Source of the DNA: Stratiolaelaps scimitus
Lineage: Eukaryota; Arthropoda; Arachnida; Mesostigmata; Laelapidae
Direction: 5' to 3'
DNA: 64,000 nucleotides
Assembly (NCBI GenBank): GCA_019614645.1
Contig: JABWDB010000017.1
Coordinates: 2,802,501-2,866,500, forward strand
Part shown: positions 1 through 10,592 of the stretch, in pieces
Layout: each line of letters starts with the position of its first letter
Position numbering within the stretch: position 1 is the stretch's first letter
Translations under genes and position numbers: made by a program
Notes under the pieces: generated by a model
What the model was told of the DNA's origin: nothing
The model's database searches: none
Seen by the model: only the letters and a program-made list of their open reading frames with translations

Positions 1-2225
1 AACAGACTACTCCCCTATGGCAAATACGCCTCGAGTAAATTGCCAAATTAAATCAATGGCCGACAGTTGGCCATTCGGATGGGTGGCGGGAAGGGGTAAT
101 TTCGATTGCGATATTATTCGTTAATGCCGAATGCCAGTGAATACGATGCTTGAGCAACGATACCTAATACGCATATTTAGCTCGCCCGATATATATACAG
201 TCGCCACAAACTCAAGCACCGTGGAGGCAACAGGGGGCCATCTATCCGCGCATAAACGATCTATTCAAGGTACGATATCATCTGATCTCACTCAAATCCG
301 CACCGGAGAAGAAACCAATAATAGAAGGATGTATGTGTATTCGATAGTGTTATCTTGTTATCAGACAGTGTCTAACCACCCCTAAGCCGTTGCGGGAGAC
401 GTTTGTGTATATATATTATATTATAGTACACGGTAACTGGGCAGATTGATGCGTGTGGCGAACAGTGAAACTTTACCGAATACGCAATGTCTAAAAACGA
501 TTATTACTCAGCGCGCAACTGGCGTAACCGTCTTAGTCTCGTTATACCATTCAGTCGAGGTGGTGCGATTGACCTGACGTTTCATTCACGGACAGGAACG
601 CAAACGACACTAACACTTTAAGTAGAAAATCTGACCCAGTGTTACAAACGTGGTCGGAGTACGTCAACGAAAGGTATCTCAGGATGATATCAGCGGAACA
701 CAGAATTGGAGGTAAGCCGTTTAGCGAAGCTGCTACTACATATGAACATTATCATGCAGCCTTCCCCCAGCCTATTGAACGTTTTCGTTCAATGTATAAT
801 AATTATAGTAGCGTTGTTGAGCTATCACGCTCGTTGGTTTAACAGAATATCGGTGTACTCGGAGATAAAAATGAATGTGACTAGGTCATTTCGAGACCAC
901 TAAAAGTACAGATTGTACAGTGGGGATTCGGGACTCATATGTCGTACCGTATACACACCATAAGCACTGGTGAGTAGCTTCGAATGATGTTCGTTCACAT
1001 TGGCTCGTTTTTGAAACCGACTTATCGAAACGTCAACACCACCAATAACAACAGCAGCATTCTACAGAACGTAGTCGATTTCAGCTATTGGCGCTGGCAT
1101 CTGAAGTTTCGCCATAAAATAGGGATATAAAATCAAAGCGTTCACGCAGTACGGCACCCTGCGCGGAATCGGATTCGGCCATGACGGTGGTGTCTGTTCT
1201 CATGAATGTTGACCGGCCGGAGAATCACTTAAGCGCTGCTTCACCACCAGTACCACCCGTTCGCTTTACAGCTCTAGCTGTTAATCCCGTGAGACAATCT
1301 CACGCTGGTAAACTCGTCGCTCGGGTTGTGCTGACTTCTCCTCCTATCGTCGCCTCGGAATTTTGCTAATTGCTAGCAGTTAGATAACTCGGTAGAACGT
1401 CGAAGAAAAATGTAAAGAAAGCACATCAAATTTTATTAGCTAGGCCTCGGGAGAACCGGCGATAAATAAATCAAGCCTTCGGACGGGTCGTGATACTTAG
1501 CGCTGGCGTAGTAGTAATGGAGCATCTACATTTGGTACTCATGGAAAATATCCTGGCTTAAGAAAGACGAATTCAGCAATCTTAGCCTCGCTCGGTAAAC
1601 TCGCTATCAGTTTATTTCGTCACAGGTTAGAAGAGATTTTGAGTCTATTCGCCCATAGAAATAGATTACCAGTTTGTCACGATCGACAATCCGGCAATCG
1701 ATATTGATTGAATGGTAATAGAAATTTACTACAGATGCTTTGTTTGTTTTCAAAAACCTGCCTACAAGGCTGAGTATTACATAGTGCATATATTGTTATT
1801 TGGCACAAGTCATGTCCATTATATTATAGTCGTCCGATGTTGGGATTTCGGACACCTAGTGTATCTGGCGAAATTTTCAATTATGCGCAGTTTATTGACA
1901 CTGTCATAATATCTTTCTTTAGTTTGCCTCGGGTTGAGTGAGAGGAGAATTGTGACGCTGAGTTTTCCATCGCAGTGTAGCTAGGTAGAGACGCTAATTA
2001 GCCAGGTTGAAAAAAGGCGCGAACCCTACACCCTATTCGCCACGACTTCGCCTGTCAAATAATATCCTGCGCTCCACTTTGAGCAATTTAGCAAAAATAG
2101 GTTTATGAAAATTCGCAATCTCTTTTATTTCACTCACTTTTACTGTCGCCAGCCTGGAGCGAGTTCCATTTTGCAAGTCAGTATCTGGTAACATGGCCAG
2201 TTGACAAATTAAACTACGTTAAATT
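1..2225. other. no gene recognised
   Basis: Mixed-composition sequence with only short open frames (under 85 codons) on either strand. I see no splice-bounded exon, RNA gene or transposon motif that I can support. A short A/T-rich stretch near 405-425 is simple sequence. Confidence 0.5.
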
Positions 2226-2520
2226 AAAGGGGAATTAATTAAAGGAACAAGCTAATTTTGCTCCACAAAATCGTATTGTCATTGCTACAAGCGCCACTAG
2301 CAGATTTGAGGACGGGTGGTTGAACATATATGTTTTATGGGGTATGGTAATGCAGAATCTTTTGCTATCTCTATATCGCAGATTCTATATATTGCACATG
2401 TGTGCGTGGCTGTACGTCGTTCATTTCCAGCCTTGGAATATGGTATTGGCAAGCTAGACCCAAGATCCGTTTTGCTTGCAAAGACAGCGACTGCTGGCAG
2501 AGATAGCGAGGGAAGCTATT

Positions 2521-2590
2521 CCAGTCGAATGCAGGTTGTTGAAGTCCGCTTCTAGTCCGACGCTACTGCGCCACCGCTGGAGAAGCAATG
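2521..2590 (-). repeat. possible tRNA-derived SINE head
   Basis: On the minus strand an RNA polymerase III A-box-like word, TGGCGCAGTAGC (2562-2573), matches the consensus TRGCNNAGYNGG at 11 of 12 positions. About 30 nt downstream, CATTCGACTGG (2521-2531) is a weak B-box that keeps the TTCGA core. The spacing suits a tRNA head, but no cloverleaf can be drawn. I read it as a decayed SINE head rather than a tRNA gene. Confidence 0.3.
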
Positions 2591-3180
2591 GTTAAATATT
2601 TACAAGCCTATCTCCACCCTGTCGTGCACTTCGACCTGGTCGTAGGGTTGTGCCAGGTCACAGAGGGGAGGACACTTAAAAACACATCTTCGCCTAGGAC
2701 TATAACAACGACAACTTCTGATTGGGCAACTTTTAAACTTGCCAGCCCCCCCCCATCCGTGGGGTATACTGTATACGGGTGGAAGATAAAACCAGGCACA
2801 CTACTCTTCTTGCATTCAACCACGTAATATACGCTGGTATATTACATCATCACTTACATCCGTAGGCCACGAAGCAACCCGATGGGCTTTGCGAAAGCGT
2901 CTCACACGCAAATCAAGTCTGCCTATATATCTATATATCTCTATATATACTGTATCAGAATTCAAATTATGTTTACCCGTCGGGCGCCTACCGTCTACGT
3001 AAGGCATGTCGATCTGATCGTCGCATGGGTTAATAGAGTTTCCTTCTAAGGTACGCTGTGACTTTGACGTTCAGTGACTCGGTGGATACTTCCATCTTGA
3101 TAATGTTATTTTCTTTGTCTCATCACCCGTTATATATGGATATATCGACATTTTTCGGTTTTGTTCACAATGTAGGTTAA

Positions 3181-3243
3181 GGGTTTTATTGTTTTGTTAA
3201 AGGAACTGCAGTTTTACTATGATTACAATGATCTTACATGAGG
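3181..3243 (-). repeat. tail fragment of the SINE family seen at 8.5 kb
   Basis: About 34 nt starting near 3188 match the stretch at 8508-8541 at roughly 28 positions, around a shared core TTAAAGGAAC. At 8.5 kb this stretch is the 3' body of a minus-strand tRNA-derived SINE. Here the tRNA-like head is absent, so this is a tail-only remnant or the tail of a shared partner element. A shorter resemblance sits near 2228-2252. Confidence 0.45.
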
Positions 3244-3782
3244 ATTATCGGAATCTGCCTCTGTATGCCAAAGGACAAGCATAGATACTCAAAATAACAA
3301 CAAAATATAGAGCCAATTATTTGTAAATGTGTAGCTGATTCGGCTACCCCAGTGACTATCGGACGACACGATTCGCTCGGATGTGTAGAAATTGTGTTGT
3401 GTCTGTCGACACCGCGCTGTATCTCGTCTAACTTTTCAAACTGTGTTGTGTGTTCGACCAATTTTGTATAGCTGGTAACGCTATATGGCGAATTTGGTTC
3501 AGATTGTTGTTCATTCATGCAATAATGTATCGGTGTTGTGCAAGTTACATAGATGGCTACTTAGGGTTTATGGGATTGCTATAATGTTCGGGCGGGAGAT
3601 CTGGATTAGTACAGCCGCGAAACAAGAAAACTGCAATGGTTTACTGACGTGTAACTGAGCAATAGCTCGACTTCCGATCTACAGTTTAGGTTAGGCTGGT
3701 TGTAATCCATCACGAATCAGAATCATCTAGCAAATTCAAAGTGGGCTTCGTGAGAGGCTAGAGTGACCCACGAGTCAATCTA

Positions 3783-4414
3783 GTACCCATCATCTGACAA
3801 CCGAACCGAAAGAAAGGCGCTACAGAAGGAAAGATCCTGCGCGCTTATCCCTGTGGCGCGGATCATCCTGAGGTAGACCCCTTCGAGGAAGCTTCCAGTG
3901 AGTGTGCCGTGGCCGCCTAGGGTTTCGAAGGCAAGTGGAGAAGAGGTGGGTTGCCTGGAGTGCGGCGTACTTCCGTAGCCTGGCCCACTCCGCACCGTAG
4001 CCGGGAGTGTTGCATAGTGTTGACATAAGAAGGTGCTAGAGTGTCAATCACCATGCCGTCCCAAATGAGGCCCTGGCCTCGGTGAAAGGTGATGAGAGTG
4101 AGGCCGTCAGGGCGGCCCACGTCGGTAGTATCGAGGCCTCGCGGCTCCCTTGTGTAAGGGATATCGGCGGAACGGAGGGCCCTCACGAGCGTGTCATTAA
4201 GCATAATGTGAAGCGGCTGGCGACCGGCGCTGCCCGGGGGAAGCTGGAGGTTGAGGATCATCGTAATCGTCCAGCAGCATATCTTCAAAGGCGTGGTGAG
4301 CTGAAGCCTCAGTGCTGGCCGGGCTTGTTCTCCACAAGTGCTACATGTGCACTGCCGAGAAGGAGGACCGAATGTGGAAGAGCCCTTGGTGAGCCGCCAG
4401 CAGGGGCAGTTCAC
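3783..4414 (-). pseudogene. C-terminal restriction-like endonuclease-like domain
   Basis: The frame 4414-3917 (165 codons) begins with a cysteine cluster CTCSTCG (residues 22-28). It continues with MLNDTLVRALRSADIP (71-86), an EPRGL block, RPDGLTLI (101-108) and WDGMVIDTLAPSY (118-130). The paired RPDG and WD blocks are what I recall from C-terminal domains of several animal RT elements and resemble the PD...D core of restriction-like endonucleases. That identification is inferred. After a frameshift, the frame 3995-3780 continues with FETLGGHGTLTGSFLEG and an arginine-rich end, which I take as the protein's tail. In this copy WD is followed by G where V is usual, another sign of decay. Confidence 0.65.
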
Positions 4415-4790
4415 TGCAGTTCTTCCGAGTCAATGGTCAATGAGTGGCCGGATAGCCTCGTCCGCAAGAGGGGAGCCAGCGAGCTCAAGGGACAACCTCG
4501 AGGTGAGGCGGCACCCTGGGAGCAAGCGCTAGAGGTCGGGGTGGGCTCCAAGGAGAAGACCTCGCACCTTATGGGGTTGAGGGCAAGGCCGCTGGGCCGC
4601 TCGCAGTCGAGTACTCGCTGGACGTCGGAGACGACGGTCGCTGGATCGCCCACCAACGTTCCATCATCCATGTACCACAGTTGTAGGCGAGCCTGGGGGG
4701 ACGAGGGGCCAGAGGCCTAGTAAGGCCAGGCCTAGCGGGTCCCCCGGTTGAACCCGCATTTGGAGCTGATGAGGGTGTGGTCAATGATCA
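4411..4790 (-). pseudogene. RT motifs B and C (palm) of the same element
   Basis: In one minus-strand frame the sequence around 4730-4756 reads VQPGDPLG, the RT motif B signature. In another frame WYMDDGTLVGDP puts the catalytic YMDD box (motif C) at 4663-4674. A typical post-catalytic stretch follows (VVSDVQRVL, then SGLALNP and CEV). Motifs B and C are out of frame with each other and with motif A upstream, so at least two frameshifts have occurred. The frame with motif C closes at 4411. The distance from motif A to B is shorter than usual, suggesting a small deletion. Confidence 0.8.
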
Positions 4791-5219
4791 TTTGGGAAGG
4801 AAACGGTAGGCCACGTCTACCAGACGGAAGAGGCCAGCGACATGTTCGGCGACCTCTCGCAGAACGAAGTCCTGGCTGACCGTGTTGAAGGCGTTGCGGA
4901 AATCGCAGCAGAAAACCAGCACGCATAAGTCGCGGCGAGGTGGCCAGGGATCGCCACAGTTGATCCAGGCCCTGGGCACTGAGCAACGGGCAGCGATGTG
5001 GTCCATCCGGCAGCAGTTAAAACACAACGGCGGGTGATCACGTTCGAGGACGACCGGGTGGGACCGGTAGCTGAGAAACACCGAGGGAGGAGGCGGCCCG
5101 CTGAAAGAGAGCAAGAAGGGCCCAGGCGAGCGGCGAGTGGCGAGCCGGACCGGGTGCGGCGGGGAGACGGCGGGTGGAAGTGACGCTGAGGAGCGCGAGT
5201 TCAGCCAGAATCTCGGCAT
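4788..5219 (-). pseudogene. gag-like zinc knuckle joined to RT motif A
   Basis: The 143-codon open frame carries a CX2CX4HX4C zinc knuckle (C66, C69, H74, C79). A degraded second knuckle follows, in which tryptophans replace the expected first Cys and the His (W85, W92, with C88 and C99 kept). Only a few residues later comes CCDFRNAFNTVSQ, which is RT motif A with its catalytic aspartate (D106). In intact elements the knuckles belong to ORF1 or the RT N-terminus, and a long stretch including the RT fingers separates them from motif A. That spacer is missing, so an internal deletion is inferred. The frame ends shortly after motif A. An upstream frame (5505-5038) may hold more gag-like sequence but has no recognised motif. 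Confidence 0.75.
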
Positions 5220-5519
5220 CGGTGAAGGCCGCGCAGACGTATCGGGCCTTGATACTCAAGAGAGACGGACAGTGGGTGGACACTGGGGTGCCCCGAGGGT
5301 GGTCACCACACACGCCTTGCGGGAGAGCTTCGGGATGGGCGTCCCAATTATGAGCCCGTCGGGCCCACCAGCCGGGGTTCGGCCCGGAAGAGCGCCCATG
5401 AGCGGTCTTAAAAAATGCTAGCATCCGGGCCTGCTCGAAAGGAGGGGAATGGCCGCAGGCCTGTGCCCTGCCACGGAACGTCACCTTGAACAACTCGTGA
5501 GCCAACGCGTGAATGCTAG

Positions 5520-5868
5520 CCCGAAGTGTTTCAGGTGGCGCGCCTGACGACCCGCGTGGCGCTTGGCGTCCTTCGTTCCCTGCTCCGTGACCGGCACAAC
5601 GTCAGCAGGGACCATGAAGGCAAAATGAACGAAGATGGAAGCTCCTACGCTATGTCGACGTTGTGTAATTCCCGAACTCCGTGTTTAGATAAAACACAAC
5701 ATTTCAGAAACGTAGATTTAATTAATGTTAGGAAGAAAGATTAATAAATTGACAATATTCGGTATGTACATCGGAAAGGTACCACCACCGGGCGCCCTGA
5801 CCTTCGTCTGCTGATATTAAAAAGTGCTCTGACCTAGCTCCGCTATTGTTTAACCAATGTTTATCCCA
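5520..5868. other. no gene recognised
   Basis: This lies between the retrotransposon and the SINE at 5.9 kb. It starts GC-rich and becomes AT-rich after about 5650, and shows no supported coding or RNA feature. Confidence 0.5.
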
Positions 5869-5960
5869 AGTAGGACACTGGATGGTAGAGTAGGGAAGTT
5901 ATGTCTCTGGCTATAAAGAACGCCAAAAGCCGCAGGTTCGAGCCTTTATCCCTTAAAAAT
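5868..5960 (+). repeat. tRNA-derived SINE head
   Basis: An A-box TGGTAGAGTAGG (5883-5894) matches TRGCNNAGYNGG at 11 of 12 positions. A B-box GGTTCGAGCCT (5935-5945) follows about 40 nt later. The 15 nt AGCCGCAGGTTCGAG nearly match the corresponding part of the minus-strand SINE at 8.57 kb, so the two appear to be the same family. The acceptor ends do not pair, so this is not a tRNA gene. The 3' end probably runs into the pyrimidine-rich stretch after 5965. Confidence 0.6.
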
Positions 5961-5965
5961 ACACA

Positions 5966-6947
5966 AATTCTTTCTTTTCTTTTCTTCTTAACTTGAGTTT
6001 CAATTCAAAATATCTGACAAGGACGACATCTACTGATAACTGTGTTTCCCTACCAATCGATATTGGCCGCCTCCAACAGCGGGAAGTAACCGTCGAAACT
6101 GCTGCATTGCTCTGACACCTCTCGACCCTACGCTGTATAGCATCGATCCCAGTGCACAAATCAAGTGTGACCGACCGACCGACCGTCTTAACGCGGATAC
6201 CCTCCGCTTGACGCTTGAGAACTGACATTACTCGGAATCCAACGCAACTCCACCGTGTAGAATAGGTGGTGCCATCGGCCGTGCGACATCTGTCCTACTG
6301 GTGTTTTTGTATACCCCTGCTCCACCAGATTCCTCTCGCTGTTTGACGGTATAGCAACGTACACAACCTTGGTAACGAGCTGATCTACCCAGCGTATCTC
6401 CCATGGACCGGACCGCCAGTTCACTAGCGGGATCTGCCACTCACGCATAGCCGCGTCTGCACAAGCACAAACGAGTTGTTTGGCAGCTGCAAGCACAGTG
6501 ACTACAGCAGTAGAGTGTAGTATCATCGGCGGAGTGGCTCGAGGAGAGCCGAAGTTTGCCAAGACACCGCTGAGACATCACACACACACACACGCATGCA
6601 CACAAGCAACATAGCGAATGCGAACGGGGAGGAAATGGGCAAGCAGGAAGGCACACAAAAGGAGGCGTCTTTTCCCTTATCCCTCCCCCCCCTCCTGATT
6701 CAGACTGTACGGAAGAGAGAATGAACGATAGACACGAAGACAGGAGGACGGAAGGACCCGGAGTTCGGGGCAATGCATGGAAACGGAGAGGCCGAAGTAG
6801 AAGGAAAACGCACCGGCGCGTCGGACACTCAGGAACGAAGCGGAACAGGGGAACTTGGCCAGTTGAGCAGTTGGCAGACCAGAGCGCGGAGCGAGAGGAG
6901 GAAAGAAGAGATGGGAGGGAGAAAAAGCCGTTAGCGGTTGAGTGAGC
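5966..6947. other. unassigned, GC-rising region
   Basis: It holds a (CGAC)n tract near 6170-6183, a short (CA)n tract near 6580-6593, and a purine-rich stretch at 6700-6940 that produces open frames on both strands. A minus-strand frame 6562-6188 (124 codons, tryptophan-rich) lacks any recognised domain. I do not call a gene. Confidence 0.4.
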
Positions 6948-7103
6948 ATGGGAGAGGGCCAGCAGCTTGACAGTGCTCCAACTGAGGAGAAAAGAACAAA
7001 AAATGCTCCGCCACAGCAACAGAAGCAGCAACAAAAACAACAGCAACACATCCCAACAGCAGCAAGAGGAAATCCGCCTGACACCAGAGAATCGGTCGTG
7101 TAA
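6948..7103 (+). CDS. small glutamine-rich ORF, hypothetical
   Basis: A 51-codon frame starts at an ATG preceded by GAGC, with a stop codon 9 nt upstream. It encodes an acidic and polar N-terminus (MGEGQQLDSAPTEEKR), a Q/K run at about residues 23-33, and a polar tail. The Q run comes from CAG/CAA triplet repeats, so the frame may simply be a by-product of a microsatellite. No splice donor is obvious at its end. If real, it would be a micro-ORF or a first coding exon. There is no homology evidence. Confidence 0.15.
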   Translation: MGEGQQLDSAPTEEKRTKNAPPQQQKQQQKQQQHIPTAARGNPPDTRESVV

Positions 7104-8045
7104 CATGGAAGACGAAGCACATTGTCCAGTACGTCGCGCACGTCCTAGATGTTTCCATACTGTTCACTAAGACAAGAACCAGAAGGGGCGAACGACAGGG
7201 CGGGACGTGGCAACACATACACACATACGCTCACATATACATGAAAGTCCCAACAGCATTCTTGCCGCTCGATCGTCATGGCATTGGTGTCTGTGGCAGG
7301 ACCAGGCGGCAGAAGTGGTGGCGGCGGCGGCGGCCGCGGCAGGACCTAGAAGAATAGCCACATTCTGCTCGGTCAGCTGTAGGAAGCTGTCGCTGCCTCC
7401 GGAACAGTCCGACGGCGAAGCCGACGGAGTCGACGGTGCGGAACTGAACAGAGACAGTTGTCCGCTCTGCGCTAGCTGCCGTGGTCGATCCTATTGACGG
7501 GTGCGTACAGCGATGCGTGGAGGCCGCGGGAGACGGCGTCACGAAATGCGTCGGCCGTTGAAACGACGACCAACGGGGACGTTGGTGTCTCTACACCAGC
7601 GTTCGCGGCTTTTATGTCCTCGCATCGTATTGGCTGTAAGAATTTCACAGAGAGCGGTTCGAGGGTCCTGCCAGATGATGCTTGATCTGCTCCTCTTCAG
7701 GTTCGCCCGTACGCACAGGCCTGTGTCAGGGTTTGTTCCATGAGAGTTCGAGACGGGCGGCAAGAACTGAACCGATGCAAAGATTTGCATCGTGTCACCC
7801 GCGTAAGCAAGAATTCACTGCCGATAGAGAAATAGAAGAAGAAAGAGAGAACGAGAGAGAGAGACTGACACGAATACTTTGCAGGGAACCGTAGCCGTTA
7901 GTGCAAAGCGGTGGTTACTTCGGCTGAGGATGATGAGGGACATTCGAAGCTTTTATACTGATAGAGAAAGACCGAGAAAGATAGAGAGTTGCTATGATAT
8001 CAATGTAAACTTCAGCTCACCTAACGTTTGCTAAGGGTGTATATA
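7104..8045. other. unassigned GC-rich region with triplet repeats
   Basis: A GGC/GCG run at about 7318-7336 encodes poly-alanine in one plus-strand frame, and purine-rich GA tracts lie near 7835-7865. Open frames exist on both strands, as expected for this composition. No domain is recognised. Confidence 0.4.
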
Positions 8046-8049
8046 AATA

Positions 8050-8075
8050 AATATATATATATATATATTTATATA
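8050..8075. repeat. (TA)n microsatellite
   Basis: An uninterrupted AT/TA dinucleotide run flanked by A/T-rich sequence. Confidence 0.95.
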
Positions 8076-8206
8076 AGAGAAAAAAGCCAGCCATTTCCAT
8101 TGACGTTATATACTGCTAGATTAAAAGTACTTTTGAGACCATGCCTCATATTCTGCTGCTATCGATTTTATGCAGCAAAGAGGCTAGTGGAAAAATAAGT
8201 CAGTTG

Positions 8207-9067
8207 GTAGCTGATCTCCTGAGAAGCCGAGCTTTCTCCCTTACGGTTAAGCATGTGTTTTCATGGCACGCCCACAGGGTACAGTTCTGAGTAGCCTTTT
8301 GTTCACGTTATTTATATACGAAGTAAAACAGATTGCGGATGACACTACACTGCTTATATATTCCCGTAAAACGTGATGAAAACACGACACCACATCAAAT
8401 GACACCACACGATATCTCGATGTAGACTCAAAAATGGGACTGAGATTAACCTCAGACAACCGTGTGCGGGTTAATGCAGATAGGGTAAAGGTCTAGGTAA
8501 ATGCTTATTGGTTTATTAAAGGAACCGCAATTTCACAATGATAAGTTCTCTAATATGTCATCATGCAGCGGGACTCGAACCTGCGGCCTCTGGCTTTGTA
8601 CAGCCAGACACTTAGCCGTCCAAGCATTTGGATCTGGAAACCCAAAGAATAATTACACAAACAATAATTATTTGTAAGTAACCGCTAGAGGAATTGGACA
8701 CTGCGACGGATTCATATATAATGTTATCATCTAACCTCAATGTTGGCGAAGGCCCTCACGTCGTACACAGGTGCTCAGATTCTAGTGTCCAATTGGATCC
8801 ATTTGCGTTTCGAGGGTGCTTTGTTTACAAAGTGTCAATGTGTATACTGAGCTGTGTAAATGCCATCACACGCCTCTGCTGACACATAGATATCAAGTAT
8901 GGTATCCGTCACGAAAGGGAGATTTTAATCGTTTGGAGAAGATGCACACGAGATTTTCACGAGTAGTTGAATATGGGTGCAGCGTCGAAGGACGGCCTGT
9001 GCAAGTGACCATAGAAGAACAAAGACCAATGACAACCGATAAGAAACAGCTAACTCGAATGATGATT
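8207..9067 (+). mobile_element. CR1/Jockey-like LINE reverse transcriptase fossil
   Basis: Plus-strand pieces are in LINE order. VADLLRSRAFSLTVKHVFS (8207-8263) is the stretch before motif B. After a frameshift, ARPQGTVLSSLLFTLFIYEV follows (8266-8325, motif B), then IADDTTLLIYS (motif C, ADD at 8335-8343). The loop usually lying between them has been deleted. LDVDSKMGLRLTSDN (from about 8416) resembles the post-catalytic GLxLN region. After a SINE insertion, TPLLTHRYQVWYPSRKGDF and NRLEKMHTRFSRVV (8870-8970) match the thumb region of CR1/Jockey-type RTs. Stops and frameshifts show the copy is inactive. Confidence 0.8.
8495..8645 (-). repeat. tRNA-derived SINE inserted in the LINE fossil
   Basis: On the minus strand a perfect B-box GGTTCGAGTCC (8571-8581) is preceded by an A-box-like CGGCTAAGTGTC (8607-8618). 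Between them is an anticodon-arm-like hairpin with 7-bp arms (TCTGGCT/AGCCAGA) and a 6-nt loop. The tail on the low-coordinate side matches 3181-3243. It separates the RT palm at 8.2-8.5 kb from the thumb at 8.87 kb, so it landed in the LINE. The exact ends and duplication are not resolved. The words AAATGCTT and AAGCATTT at its two ends are inverted copies, possibly by chance. Confidence 0.65.
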
Positions 9068-9070
9068 TAA

Positions 9071-10388
9071 ACCGATGGGATGTTTGGTCATATATATGAC
9101 CTGATAGCAAAGAACCCGCCAAAACGTGCTGAAACCCAAAGACAATGTACCTCGGCGGGTCTCATGCCCAAAACTTCTACGAATCTGTTCGACCGGAGTG
9201 GTGAGATATGTCTCTATCCTGAACCATACCTCTTAGGCTTGACTATACCCTTCACCTTTGGTTTATCCTCTACATTCGTAGTTGGCAGAATGTACACCCT
9301 TTCGTCTTAACACATGCCACAAAATACAGAACAGCACCCGAATACGTATTTGCTTCTCGGATGCACGTGCGCAGTTTGCTCGGTGTCGTTTCTGTGGTCT
9401 TCGCTCCTGTCATTGACGCAGTGGATGTCTAACCACATTTTCCCAAATGCACACACTACCTACCCTGCCGTACAGTTGTATCTAAGGCCCACGTTTCTCT
9501 TCGGAAACGACGAGTTCCCTTGCTGTCAGCAGTTCCGGAGGCTCCTTCGACCCTTGCGCCCACGTCGGCCTTGTGTCCTCCAACCGAAGACGACCCAGTC
9601 AGGCTCCGTGTCATCCTTCGCCGCCTGAAAGCAGAAAATAACCATTAGCGGCGCCACTTGGGAATGTAGCTGCTCCTTCTGCGGAGGAGGCAGAAGTTGC
9701 GCCAGCATTGCTACCGGTTGGGCCCAATGGTCCTGGCCGGACCTGCCACCAACAACACCACATCACGATCATGGACAAGGAAGAACGTCGTCCAGCGCTA
9801 GGCTCCAACAAGGGTTAGATATTGCGTCTCTTGTGAATCAGCACCATGCCTTTTTGTCCCAGCAGACAGTCGACTATCTCACTGTGATGCGCTACTATTG
9901 AATAGATATCTTGACATATTACTCTATCGGGGTTCTAAATACCCGGCGCGAGTGAAAGCTGTAGCTAAATTTTATTCCACCTTTCATTCGGAGAAGCAGA
10001 CCTAAGAACATTAACAGAAAGACATGGTTGAGAAAATTGAGTGCACACACTCGCATCTTGCGACATGTGCTCATTGCATACGACACGTTAGGGTACCTCG
10101 TGGATTATGCTAGTAGGTATAAGTGTCTGTCAATCCATAGGTTGATTGATTATCGATTCTCTCGTTTGGTTTCTCTCTATCTCCCTTCAGATTCCATTGA
10201 ATACTGTTGCTTCCAGGCTTAAACGACTTCGTAGCCGTGGCAGCCACTTGAACCTAACTGAGATTCTTATTGTCCCTGCGTCATTTGTCCAGGCCGTTTC
10301 TCATCGCCATTTCGGTTCGTGCCTCATGCGCGGGTGAACAATGGCCTCTCCGTAGCAACGCCACTCGTGTCTCAAGTCCTACAGCTCA
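9071..10388. other. unassigned
   Basis: The LINE fossil may continue for a few hundred bases past 9070, but no further motif is clear. The rest holds short frames on both strands with no domain. Confidence 0.4.
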
Positions 10389-10518
10389 ATGACCTCTTCA
10401 ATCCATCAATTCTATCCCGTCATACGAGACCGGCGTGGTCAAGAAGCAGAGTGCGTCCCTTTTCAGACAGCTATCTCCCATCGCCTGTACGACATTGCTC
10501 GCGTTGGTCAGTTCGATC
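10389..10518 (+). other. exon-like open segment
   Basis: From an ATG at 10389 the frame reads MTSSIHQFYPVIRDRRGQEA and onward without low complexity. A splice-donor-like GTGAGC lies at 10519. Without splicing the frame ends at 10592 (67 codons). Codon third positions are mixed to GC-rich. No family is recognised, and the ATG context is weak. Confidence 0.2.
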
Positions 10519-10592
10519 GTGAGCAAACGAAGTGTGGACTGTACGAGCCCATAGCCCAACGTGGGCAGAGTGGGAGCCGTCTCCAACGCTGA

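Larger units (their letters stand above)
3783..5510 (-). mobile_element. degenerate non-LTR retrotransposon with RT and C-terminal RPDG/WD domain
   Basis: Reading on the minus strand from about 5.5 kb down to 3.78 kb gives a gag-type zinc knuckle, then RT motifs A, B and C, then a C-terminal cysteine-containing stretch with an RPDG...WD block, then a conserved-looking tail. The pieces lie in different frames with stops between them, so the copy is dead. The segment is clearly more GC-rich than its flanks, which is typical of retrotransposon coding sequence. The order matches non-LTR elements whose endonuclease is C-terminal (restriction-like) rather than N-terminal (APE-type). The clade is not assigned. 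No target-site duplication or poly(A) end was recognised. Confidence 0.85.

Noticed and set aside
4082..4720. 212-codon plus-strand ORF
   Set aside because: It is the antisense shadow of the RT and endonuclease-like domains on the minus strand.
6441..7106. 221-codon minus-strand ORF
   Set aside because: Leucine/cysteine-rich because it is antisense to CAG/CAA repeats and purine-rich tracts.
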